A stretch of DNA of 64,000 bases. Source: Strigops habroptila (lineage: Eukaryota > Chordata > Aves > Psittaciformes > Psittacidae). The stretch lies in assembly GCF_004027225.2 (NCBI RefSeq), contig NC_046358.1, forward strand, positions 64,093,528-64,157,527. The letters are read 5' to 3'. The notes beneath the pieces are model-generated. The model saw only the letters and a program-made list of their open reading frames with translations. It was not told where the DNA came from and did no database searches. The stretch's first letter is position 1. Each line of letters opens with the position of its first letter. This document shows, one piece after another, positions 48,804-60,019 of the stretch. A program made the translations under genes and the position numbers.

Positions 48804-51766
48804 TTGGTACAAGAAGTTGTGGCATTAAAGCTTTTCTAAGGCGCTAGATTAACTGTCCATGCTTAGACATCTTCTCAGTTACTGACATCGGTAAGAACAG
48901 TTCTTTTCTGACAATGTTAGTGTTGATCCTAAAATTCTCCAGTGTTATGGTTGTATGTTGTGCACTGATGCTGATTTCTTAATAACATTCTGTGTACAAA
49001 TCTATCAGCAATTATCCAGTGAATACAATTTATCAATACTTGAAAATACATTTGAATTTTACGGGTAGGTCAGGGATGTTCCATTGAATTGCACATCTTC
49101 ATCTGATGAAATGCTCATCTTATTAACTACGTTTATTCATCCAATCTCTGTTTTCTTTACATTCTTAATATTTCTTGATATTTTTACACTAGTACATTTC
49201 AAGACGAGTTTAGCAGTTTGTCAGATCCATGTTCTGGATGGCTGTAGGACACTCACACGTATAAAGCTTGTACTTTGGAAGAAGCATTCTTTTATTGTTT
49301 TAGCTTCAGTTGATTGCAATGAGTTTCACTCCAGCCCTTTGAATAGTTTGGAAACTAAACTGAAAGCTGTTCTTTAAACTGTAACTTCTCTTGGTAAGGA
49401 AAAAATGGTAAACTTGTGGAGTTGTGGTGTTTCCTCCAATTGCATTATTCAGATGGTAGTAACCTCCAGGATGTTCAGTATAGAAAGTAAGCTGAGAGAG
49501 ATTAGAAATGCAGCTATGAGACTAACATTTTATTTTCTTGTGGGAACTTGTAACATGCTGTGTTTAAGTAAGGAAGTCTTTGAGGGTCAGCCCACTGGAC
49601 ACCATTGATAAGGAACTGTGGAACATGTGATCACTTCAGGACTTCCTTCACCAATTTACTGTTATTTTGTTAGTTCTCAGTTTAACTGCCTGCAGCTGCC
49701 ATTTCACTCAAAGAATCTGGAGCCTCTTCACTGAGAGCTGCATATTAAGTTGCCATGTGTGGTGTGAGAATTGCCTTAAAAAAGTTTGAAAGAGTTTTAT
49801 AGAAATTGTGATTGATAAGGAGAAATTGTTTAGTGAGGTATGCACATAAAAACTCAGCTTACTTGACTGGGGAAATGTGGAAGAAGGAAAAGATGATGAC
49901 TTCTTGGAGTTTCATAATACCACCAAATTATATTTACATTGCTGGTAACAACAGGAGCCCTTATTGTGCAGATGTAGGCTTAGCCTGTTTGGCCTTACCT
50001 GCTGATGTTATGCCAATCCAGCACTTCTCACAGTATGTGTCATGTTTAACTCTCATACTTGAGTTGATATGATTTGAGTGAGTGCACCATAAGTCACAGT
50101 AACTGCATCCTTCCTTTATGACCTTGTTTTGTTTAGAACATATTCTGTGTAACTGGAAGATGCCCCGACTCACAGTAATGGTACGGGCCGATATTGCAGA
50201 GATCAAGGAAACTATTTGCTTAGCATTTTTAAAAATCACATTGATTATTACATTATATGGTTTGTGTAATCTAAATATGGATATTTGCGTGAGGAATGGA
50301 AACAAGCCTGGAAAGGAGAAATTATTAGAGATGTCAAAGTGCTTTCGAAACAGTCTTCAGTGGATGGCAAATCTCTAAAAGTTGGTACCGTTCAGCAGAG
50401 CACAGACGTTTCTTAAGCTCAGCAGAAACACTGAAAGCTGTTAGGCCTTTTTTTTCCTAATCACTTCCCCTTGGGTAATGGACTTGAATTGACATTGGGT
50501 AAGTGAAAGATGAATCAAATGCATTTTCTGCCTTTTTATCAGAGCAGTCCTTCAGCAAACTACGTGTGGGTCTTCTTTGACCCATTTCCACTTGCAAGTT
50601 GCATCTTCAGGCAATGAATTCATGCCAGTAATATTTCACTGAATGCCAAGCTGAGAATAACTGTGATATTCTGAAACAGGATTAAGGACTTTCTTTAGTT
50701 TCCCTTGTCTTTAACTTCACTGGAATACTGGAAAAGTACCAAACCGAAGAGCTGATAAAGAGCTGGCAAAGTGATGAAATCACTGAAGTGACGAATCACC
50801 ATTTCCATCTCTTAAATCAAATCTGAAGAGTTGACTGCTTGATTCCCTCTTCCAGAGGAAATACAGCATCAGAAGGATATAAAGTCAAGATGGAAATTTG
50901 GAGAAGATATTTCTATTGAAATAAATGTGTTCTGTAGGAGGGGGATGTGAGGACATGGATAATTTTCTTTCTGTGTAATAGCCTGAAAAATGTCATTATG
51001 CTTCATGTTAGCTGCAGATGAGCACACCATGTTATCCTATTTGCCTGTGATAGTAACACACAGCACATTTGAGTACATCTTATAGAACATGCCAGACTCT
51101 ATTTACTTCATTTAAGAAGACTGGTAACAAATAGCTAAGGTTCTGACATCCATTCTGAATGGTAGAGAGTAAAGATACATAAAGCATTTAACTCAGGCTC
51201 TCGTGAATATTCATCACTTCACAGTAGGTGCTTGCTTTTATTTGGCTTGTGTCTGTGAACTTTTGCCCAAACGAGAGTTTTAATCATTATATATACTGGA
51301 GAGTTTCTGTCAGTCTTTAAAGTTGCTGGAGATTGATGTACTAGTTGCAACTAATAATACAAATTCATGAGAATATATTTTTTAATCCCTTAAGTCAGTC
51401 TCTTCTGGTAGTTATATACTCTGACCCCTAAAGGATCTCATGACTCCTTTGGTCCTCCATAGTTCTGAACGTATAGCTTGCAAGGAACATTCTCATGTTC
51501 ACTGTATTCACACTTCTGTACTAGACGAGTCCACAGAGATATGTCTTGAAGCAATATTGAAGCCAACTTCCAGAGTTGAGCTGCCAGGTGAACCTCTACA
51601 GTCAAGATTCACAAGTCTATGTCCTTACCTTACTTCGTGCTGTGCATTTAGTCCATCCAGAAGCAGAGAACGCTCAGCTGTTAACAGTCTGTGTTTTCAG
51701 CTCTGCAATGATGTGATAACATGTCTTAAAGATCAAATCTGTGTGAAATAATTTAAAAGATATGGC

Positions 51767-51784
51767 AAAAAAAAAAAAAAAAAA
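51767..51784. repeat. Poly-A tract (18 A)
   Basis: Longest homopolymer in the window. It follows AT-rich sequence without a standard AATAAA hexamer, so a processed retrocopy is possible but not supported. Confidence 0.85.
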
Positions 51785-52531
51785 GCCTTGGACACTGATG
51801 GCGTAGGTTCAGGGGGTTTGATGTTGGCCCATTTGCAAGCAGTTTAATTCCAGGCCATTGGCTTGGCCTACTTGTGCCTCAGCAAAGCAGAAGCGGGCGA
51901 TGTAACTGCTCAGCACTCGAGGTCTTACTGTTTGCCAGGATTTGATGTCTAGTGTTGGCACAGCTGGAAAGCAGAAGACATTAATTAACAGATACATGGG
52001 AAGGCCTGAATTAGGTTTTGTTTTCTCTAAATGCATAGATCAGGAAGCATCATTATTTCCATAGTAAGTTCAAGAAATTCTAAGCAATTTGTAACAATTT
52101 TTCTCATCTTTATCCATATCAATTTTTGCAAGCAAATAGAATTTCAGGAAGGACAGACTTGACAATACTTGTAAATAAGTTCAGAACAGGGGAATGTGCA
52201 AGCAAACCTATACTAACAATGCAAATAAACATGCCAGGATTTGCTCGTTCTTTCACAACTGAACTGCACTTTGATACTAAATACTATGTAAGGCTTTGAG
52301 AAACACTGATTTATTTCAAAAGCCGCATTTACCCTTGGAGCAGCAATGCAATACCTCAAAGTCTACTTTGTGTAACTTCCCCTGTAATTTAGACCCTAGG
52401 TGTACTTCACACTTTGACCACACTTCCAAGGCGCCCACCAGAGATCCTTAACAAATGTTCTGCTGATGTAGGATGTAATGTTCATCTTTTTCAAGGGAAG
52501 TAGCTCAGACACAATTGTAAAATCAAGCTTC

Positions 52532-52545
52532 CCGCTAGGTGGCAA
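52532..52545 (+). promoter_or_regulatory. Candidate CTCF binding site
   Basis: The string CCGCTAGGTGGCAA fits the CTCF core CCASYAGRKGGC with a single common substitution (G for A at position 3). It stands out because both CpG and GGTGGC strings are scarce in the AT-rich surroundings. It points rightward, away from the other candidate at 7091, so the two would not form a convergent loop with each other. Confidence 0.5.
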
Positions 52546-55500
52546 AGAGAGACAGTGCTTTGCAATGTGTTTCTGCACGTGGTAGAGGGTGAAAAACAAC
52601 CAGCTACAGAGTCAGGTTTACACAAATACCTTGTGTTTTACTGGCCCTTCAGAGTGAGACTGAGTTTTAATAAGTGTGATTGTGAAAGACTGGAAGGAGC
52701 ACCCTGATTAAAGCACTCTAGACTAGGAAAAAAGCTATCTGCATGTAAGGAAAATGATCTCATTTCAGTTTGTCCATTTTAGTAACCTACTTGAAAGGTG
52801 TTGACTTCTCCAAATCATTTGTTACAAACTGTAATGCTCAGTGTAGAGGACCGTGGTGGTGTGGTCAGCTCAGCTGAATCACTGATGCAATGAGCTTTTT
52901 AAAAAAGTAATATTTTTAATGAAGAAATTCCACTGGTCACATGAGAGACTTGGACATAAGGGCTCTCTCTACTGCAGTTATTGGAGTTATCAGAGAAATC
53001 TATTGTGGCAGGTAAAGCCATATATAATCTGTGCATTTACGGCCCACACCTCCACACCTGCAAGGTACTTCCTTGACCTGCACATTCATACCCCAGGAAT
53101 GTGAAGTGGAAGCTTTCCTAATGAAAGCAATTCAAGGTTTTGGGGGCTTTTCTTCTTTTCTTTAGTGCTTTCACACCAACTCAAGGCTCAGCTGAGGTAT
53201 CCATGGGTTGTATGTAAGGTGATTTTGACATAATATTTATTATAAACCAGCAGCTATATCGAGCAGTTCAAATGTGTGGTCAGTATTCTTGTTGTACTGT
53301 CACAATAAATTCTTTTCAGATTTCTACAGAATTGTAAATTTTCCTTGGAATTAAAAGAATGAAAGCTTCATTTGTGCCATGTATGCAAAGCATCTCTTCT
53401 TGGTGATGTTACAATTGTTTGAATTTCTGTGAAACTCAGTTTGCGATTCAGGTCTTCTTCCTCTTTGAAACAGGTAATAGTGAAGCTGAAGAAACTTTTA
53501 TGATAAGAAATGGGAGAAAACCTTATATATAATTTCTCTGTACTTTCTATTATAAATTTCTTTTTCCTTATTTTGAAGGGCTCTGATATTGTAATGAATT
53601 ATAATAGGAACTTGAAATTTGAAAAAGCCAAATAATCCTGACATGCAGCTAGTCTTTTGTTCATAAAAAACCATATTTCTCAGCATATATTTTGAGGTTT
53701 TGCACCCCATATATTTAAGAATATTAGGCTCATGTTTATAAACTTACTACATAGAGAATGGGAAGAGAACATGGGAACAGATTATGGAGAAGACAAAACA
53801 AGTCTCAAAAGAAAATAATCTTTCCAGAGTAAAGAGGTCATGAAGTTTGATTTATTCCTTTTCAGGTGAGGCACAGGAACAGATAAGTACTTCTTGCTAT
53901 CTATTGAGGGAATTTCTGTGCTAGGAAGTTTAAAAGGTGTACTTGATGAGGATCTTGGAAGAACAAAGATGGAAGTACTTTTTCTAGGAAAAAGGTTAAT
54001 AGTTCAAGTGTAGGGAAGCACATAACAAGAATGGCAGATGGGGGGGAAAAGACTATGGAGATAAAGAAGATGGAGGATGACAGTAAGACATGAAAGTTGA
54101 GATGTTTAAGACACTAGCTCCACATATAACTTCTCAGATACATATGAGGAGTTTGATACTAGTATGGGAGGTGTCAGAAAGCATTGAAGAAACTCAGACA
54201 AGTCAAGGTGAAGGGATGATTCAAAGGGAATGGAAGAGCTGAATTTGAACAAAATAAGGCAAATAAGTGGCAAAGGCAAGAGGCTCCAGCATTTCAGGTA
54301 CTAGAGGAAAAAGTTAGATTATAGCATATGTCCATGGAAGAAGAGGATGAAACTACTTTAAGGACTGTCAGAAACTTTCAGAAACTGCTTTTAGAACTGA
54401 GGAAAAATAAAATGTTTATTTGATAGAAACAGTGCCTGTGTGGGAAGTAAAATTCAGGGACCAAACTTTGCTGTGCCTGAAGAAGAAAATGCCTGCTGAA
54501 AACTCTTCCATATATTATGCAGAATTAACACAATGGCTTTAATCCTGTTGTGGCAAAGAAAATAGGATTTTGTATTGTTTTGTCTCAATTTTCTTGCTAG
54601 ATAAGAGAGAAAATATTCTCTCAGCTTCCCACTGCTATCTAAGCGTCCAACAGCAGTGAACTAATCAATGGGAAACCCTAAAATAACAAGAATAAATCTT
54701 GTGTGAAAACTTATTTTTATGTGTAAAATTTAAGTGGGGTTTTTTTTTAGAGGAATGACTATAGAACACTGTTAAAAATGTGTATCATCCAACTGGATTC
54801 ATCAGGGTTAGTCTCAGCAGGTTTTTTCTGTAAGTGTACCCTGAAGAAAAAAATCTCTCCCAGAATGTGGAAGTATGAACTGCATAATTGGCTCTTACTC
54901 AAAATTTTCTTGTGTCTGGGAAAATAAATTTTGTTTCTTTAAAGGCAAATTCTTTGCTTATTTTACAGGCTTTTTCACCTGCTTTCATGTGGTTTGGTCA
55001 TCTCATTGATGATCACTTTGTTCAAATGTCAGCCAAGATCTGGAGGAAAACCAAGTTTCCCTGTAATGTTTCTTTAGTAGAGAAATTGAAAATGCACGGT
55101 CTATTCTCTACAATCCTGTAATGAGGAGATAATCTGAAAAAGTCCAGAAGAATGCTTAGAATCAGGGTTCTGGAATTTTAGGTGTGCTTTGAATGCTCAA
55201 TGCAGCAGCTCATTGGAGAACTCAGTATTCAGGCCAACATGTCAACATAACTGTATGCTGCTTTGTGGAACACATCTCGAGGATAAGTATGGTTCAAATT
55301 CTTGACTTACAGAATCCCGCTGAAATCAAATTAGAGTTTCACTTTACATTTCACTTCAGTTAAATTAATTGAGCTGTGTTTTCAAGTAGGCAGGCAAAGA
55401 GAATTTTTCCAGATCGCCAAAGGGTACTCAGGAAAGCTGAACACGCCAACACTAGTGAGCTTGAGGAAATAATTACCAGGAGACATCTGACGGTTCTTTT

Positions 55501-57940
55501 GACCTTAAATTTAGTTTTATCACTTGACTAGAACTGTAATTGGCAGGGCCTCTTATAAGCTACTAGAGTGATCTAAAACTTCTCTGACAGAGTCCAGCTC
55601 CAGGTAACACACAGTATTGAAGATGTGCTGATAAGCGTTAAAAAATACTGCATAGGACATTTTAGAAAAACAATAAAATAATAAAAAATCCCCCAAAAGT
55701 CTTGTTTCTAGGTCATAAATGTGTGTCACTTATCTACACTCAGCTTAGGTGGCTGCAAAAGTCCCATTGATCTCCACAGTACAAATTCTGAATACTCTTA
55801 CAGAGTTTATATATATGCAATATTATACATCTATTGATAAATAGTAATGATGTGCTTTCTCTTACAAGAATAACTATATAAATGAAACATCTTAAAACCT
55901 AACATTTATCAGATGAGTTTTAGAACAGCTAGCAAAATTGCTTTCTGGATTGTTACTATTGATTTTTCTATATGTATCGGAAAAACACAGACATTTCAAG
56001 GAGCAGAATCAAGCTGGTACCAAGACAGTTTTGTTTGTTTAAGTTAAAGGACAGCCATCTCACAGTGTGATCTCTGGCAAAAGAATCAGATTGATACAAG
56101 ACTCTGTTTTTAAAGACTTAGAGAACAGTAATGTAATTAAGCACAAAGTCGGTAAGAAAAGCCTATTTAGTCAGGCGAAAACTCCAGGAAAAACAAAAGG
56201 CTAAAAGTCAAGAGAAAATTTTGAGAATGTTATTCTAAATGGTGAGGATAATTAAAAATGGGAGCCGTTTACAGAGAGTTCTGTACTTTTTCATCACTAG
56301 GAAATAGAGAAATCAAGACTGGTTATTTCTGAAAGAAAATGGTTTGTTCAAACCCAGCTGTTGGACTGTGAAGCTGGAATTAGTGTGTGAAAATCAGCTA
56401 GTGCTAACCAGGAGGCTAGAGTACAGGTTTTAGTTAAAACAGGCTTTTCTGGACTGAAAAGGTTGTAATGTGTGAAAGAGAAATATTGTGGTACCTAACT
56501 GTGAACTCAGTGAATCAATCCCCTGTGTACTCTTGCATATACCTCTAGAAAGCTCTACACTTCTTGCTTCAGCCTCACATTAATTTAGTTTCATGACACA
56601 TCTTTTATGTTGTAATTTAAAGTAAGTTAAATGCTGAAAGTCTGTGTTCAAAGAGAAATGCTCAAAATGTGTGTGTGTGTGAAGAAAAAACCAAAATGTA
56701 GCCTGGTGGTCTTTGACTTTTTATGTTTGATTTGCAATGGGAATCCAACTTTTTATTATAGTTGGTACTAAACCAGTGGTGTTGTAGAGAGCTGAGCTGA
56801 ATTCCGTTCTGTCAAAAACTGCAATTTCAGATTTGGACTGCAAAATTATTTTAGTGGTGCAAGAAGTACAATGAGCAGGGGCTGGCTTTCAGATCTTGGG
56901 TATTCTGTGTGCTAGAAATGACATTTAGAGAAACCGTTTGTTTTTCAAGCCTATTGGATTTGATGCAGAGCCACTGGCAGTGGAGAACAAAACACGGAGC
57001 CCTTGGAAGTAATTTCTGACACAGTGCTTTTCTTACTTGAAACACATTTTAAAGCTCCAACTTGGCTTTGTTGGGCTGTTTAAGCACTGCTGCTGTTCAG
57101 ATGATGCGAAGCTGTTTACTGTCAGAGCAATAGTCAAAAGCAAAAAGATGTCTGTGGCTCCAGCATGTGCTTGGACATTCTTCAGTCCTAGCAATGCTGA
57201 GCAGCTCGGTGCCTTCCTCATCCCTAAGCCTTGCTGGGTTTCACTAACCAGGCATTCTGGTGTCCACCTCAGCCATAGGAAGCTCCTGATGAAATCTGTT
57301 GGAAAAGTTCTGCCAGAAGCATGCCTGGGAGGCACAGGGCCAAGAGCATTCCTGCTGCATGTGGGACACACAGGAGACCCAGTTTGATTCCCCTTTGCTG
57401 AGTGGATTGTAGCCTGTATCTCCAGTCACACCAAAGAGTGCTCTCCCTCATGCAGCACAGGATGCTCTGGCTGCTTCTCAGTCTCAGATGACTGTTCATA
57501 CCTATTCCTGGCTTCTCTTCTCTTATGGACTAACTAGAGTCGATTGGCCTGCTTGGATTTAAGAAAGAGAAAGAAGGCTCACATGAATATATGTCCTCGA
57601 GTCCTAAAGCTGATTTATGCCCTGCACAGCATTTGTTAACAGGAAGGTACAGGGCTGTGTTGTGCCCTGAGTGTGCATTATCACACTTTGCTCAAGCCCC
57701 TAATTTTGAAGCCCTCTCTGTTTCCACTCGTGGTGTAGGGAGGACTAAACACTTTACTCTTTGCTCTGGATTCCAGTTAGCAAAAGGGCAATCTCAGCAC
57801 ATGAGTCCTGGTATGAACTGAGCACTTCAGCCTGTGTGTGCTGATTATCTGTTAAAAGCTGTGACCTATCCTATAAATGCAGAGCAGACCATTCTGGAAT
57901 AAACATCATAAGATCCACATTGTAACCCAGCAGACTGTGA
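52546..57940. other. No gene recognised; purine-skewed segment
   Basis: AT-rich DNA. Between about 53740 and 54450 the plus strand is markedly purine-rich with many GAAG/AAGA words. A short (TG)7 run lies at 56668-56681. The frames on both strands around 57033-57387 (116 plus, 112 minus) overlap each other and resemble no known protein. Confidence 0.45.
56668..56681. repeat. (TG)7 microsatellite
   Basis: Seven uninterrupted TG dinucleotides. Short, probably with little length variation. Confidence 0.85.
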
Positions 57941-57986
57941 CAGTTGCATATAAAACATTATAGTATATCATGCAAACATTTACAAC

Positions 57987-58063
57987 TAATTAGGTTAAAG
58001 TAATAGACTACCATAATTACCATGTACTGAATAATTAGCGTTAATTACTTAGAGGATTAATTA
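57987..58063. promoter_or_regulatory. Cluster of five TAATTA homeodomain cores
   Basis: TAATTA occurs at 57987, 58014, 58032, 58042 and 58058, five copies in 77 bases, on a palindromic core recognised by many homeodomain proteins. An octamer-like ATGCAAAC lies just upstream (57970-57977). Such density is typical of developmental enhancers and conserved non-coding elements, though AT-rich DNA also raises the chance rate. Enhancer function is an inference. Confidence 0.4.
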
Positions 58064-59909
58064 GTTTGCTTCTGAAGTACTTTGAAGATGCAAAGAGTAA
58101 CTGTCATGCATCATGACCTGTGTTCCCTTAGAACTGAATAACATGGTCTTAAATGTGTCATCTTGTTTATACAAACTTGTGTTCCATTAGGCTGGAATGT
58201 GGCAGCATTATTGACTGGACTCAAAAAGATTTTGTTGCTATGAAACCCATGCAGAAAGGTGCTCCTTCCTCCAGTCTAGATGATTGATCGCAGCTTTCCT
58301 GTGGGGAGATCCCAGACTCAAAGAATGCAATTAAGATTCATCATGTGCAGAGAGTGAAACTCTTTCCCATGCATTGATCTGTAATAGATTTTTATATGCA
58401 TAGTAGCAATAATAATCTAATTACTACATACTAAGAGCAAAATTCCCCCTAGAAGAATTAACTATAACAAGTTCAAAGATGCTGTTCAAGAACCTCTGTA
58501 GCACTTGTGCCTCACCAAAGCCCCATGTTCAAGTTCCTGATTTTCTGAAGTACCAAATGCCAGGATCTCTTAATGATCTTAGTGGGAACAGCGGCTGCTT
58601 TTCAAAACCTCTGATTCCAGGAGCCTTTGAGGCATGAGGGATGGAGACAGCTTTGCGTAGGCTCTGAATTTATCTAGTATGAAACAGAAATGTGGGTATG
58701 TGAGAGATGTGTTGGCTGGTCAGCTGCTCTTAGCAGGTAGGCAAGACTGTGCAGAACTAAAGTAGCTGCTTAATTGTGATTTTCTTTGTATTCCATATAT
58801 CCAAGAAAGCAGAATGGTTTGCAATGCTGAGTGTTAGACATCTGCAAAAGTTTGTATGTTGACCTCTAATCTAAAAGTGGTAGTTTTCTAAAAATTGAAA
58901 ATAGTCTGACTTGTCCCTTCCACAAATGAAAAAAAAAAAATCTAGGAATTAAATCCCATTGTACATGATGGCAAATTTACTGCATTAATATTAAAGGATG
59001 ATTAATGGAGTTATAAGTCTGTAAAACCAAGAAATTATAAAGAAAATCCTGTGATAAATCCGTAACCAGCAGCACTGGCAGACGGCATTTTATCTGGATA
59101 TTGCCACAGTCTTGATCAGTTCATTGTCAAGAAACAGAGGCCAACTGCAGTATATTCTTAGACATGAAGGATCAGCAAGTGACCTTCAGCTCTTTTAAAT
59201 ATTTTTAGAGCAATTATGTTAATTCTTGTTCTTAAGCACCAAACCTCTTTATGACAGTTTCATTTAACCTTACTGAAATTATGTCAAAGTGCACCTTCTG
59301 TATATTAACTGCAGACAAGTGATGAGCTATTCAGCAGGATCTGAAACCTCAGTGAACAAGAGGTTTAATCATCTGAATATGATGTTGGGATTGTATCGCC
59401 TACAATCCTTATATATTCCCTATTTCCTGCAGGTTTTTTCATGAAGGAGGTTAAAAGCATGAGGGAAGATGCACTGTATGTGGCAGCAAATACTAACACC
59501 AATGTTTAACATAGCATGTTTCTAACTTCACTGAGTTATATATCAGTTGCAACTGTATTTTTATTCCAAGTGAGAACATCCTGTTCATTCAGTGAGTGTT
59601 CTGATTTTACTTATGGACTTGTTAAAACTCTGAGGAAATAATTAAATATGTTTGTAACCCTTTGAAGTTACACATGTTCTACCAGATGTAATTACTAAGC
59701 CATAAAATTATTCTTTGCTATTTCCTAGTCTCAAGAAAGGCTGGTTGTTTAATCTGTGAATTTGTAAATACCATAGACTTAGATGATGAATCACATAAGA
59801 TGATAAAAAATAAATGCTGGTTATCTGACATAGGGAGTGTGAGCAGTCACAGTATAAATTCTGTGTAGCGAAACTACGTACCATGTACTTTAGAAGTAAT
59901 TAACACATT
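58064..59909. other. No gene recognised
   Basis: AT-rich DNA with an A12 run at 58929-58940 and a short inverted repeat with 8-bp arms (59388-59408). No exon, RNA gene or transposon was recognised. Confidence 0.5.
58929..58940. repeat. Poly-A tract (12 A)
   Basis: Simple homopolymer in AT-rich DNA. Confidence 0.85.
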
Positions 59910-60019
59910 AGAATCATAGAACTCTAGAATGGTTTGGGTTGGAAGTGACTTTTAAAGGTCAACCAGTCCAACCTTCCTGCAGTGAGTAGGGACATCTGCA
60001 GCTAGATCACGTTGCTCAC
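59910..60019 (-). mobile_element. CR1 LINE, 3' end fragment (different subfamily)
   Basis: Reverse-orientation CR1 of about 110 bases. It shows 'gaatcatagaactctagaat', 'ggtttgggttggaag', then 'aaaggtcaaccagtccaacc' and 'agctagatcacgttgctca'. The 'gtccaacc' and 'tagatcacgttgctc' variants differ from the other copies, so it belongs to another, probably older, subfamily. Confidence 0.9.

Larger units (their letters stand above)
47641..52531. other. No gene recognised
   Basis: AT-rich DNA with an imperfect doublet of 'tgtaagtataat' near 47790-47807, an A14 run (48790-48803) and an A18 run (51767-51784). The 103-codon plus frame at 51440-51751 and the overlapping opposite-strand frames near 49961-50378 show no domain that I recognise. 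Confidence 0.5.

Noticed and set aside
51440..51784. Possible processed retrocopy: 103-codon frame followed by A18
   Set aside because: No polyadenylation hexamer before the A-run, no flanking target duplication seen, and the translation matches no protein I know.
57033..57387. Overlapping 116- and 112-codon frames on opposite strands
   Set aside because: Both cannot easily be coding, neither has splice support or recognised domains, and the local G+C content reduces stop frequency.
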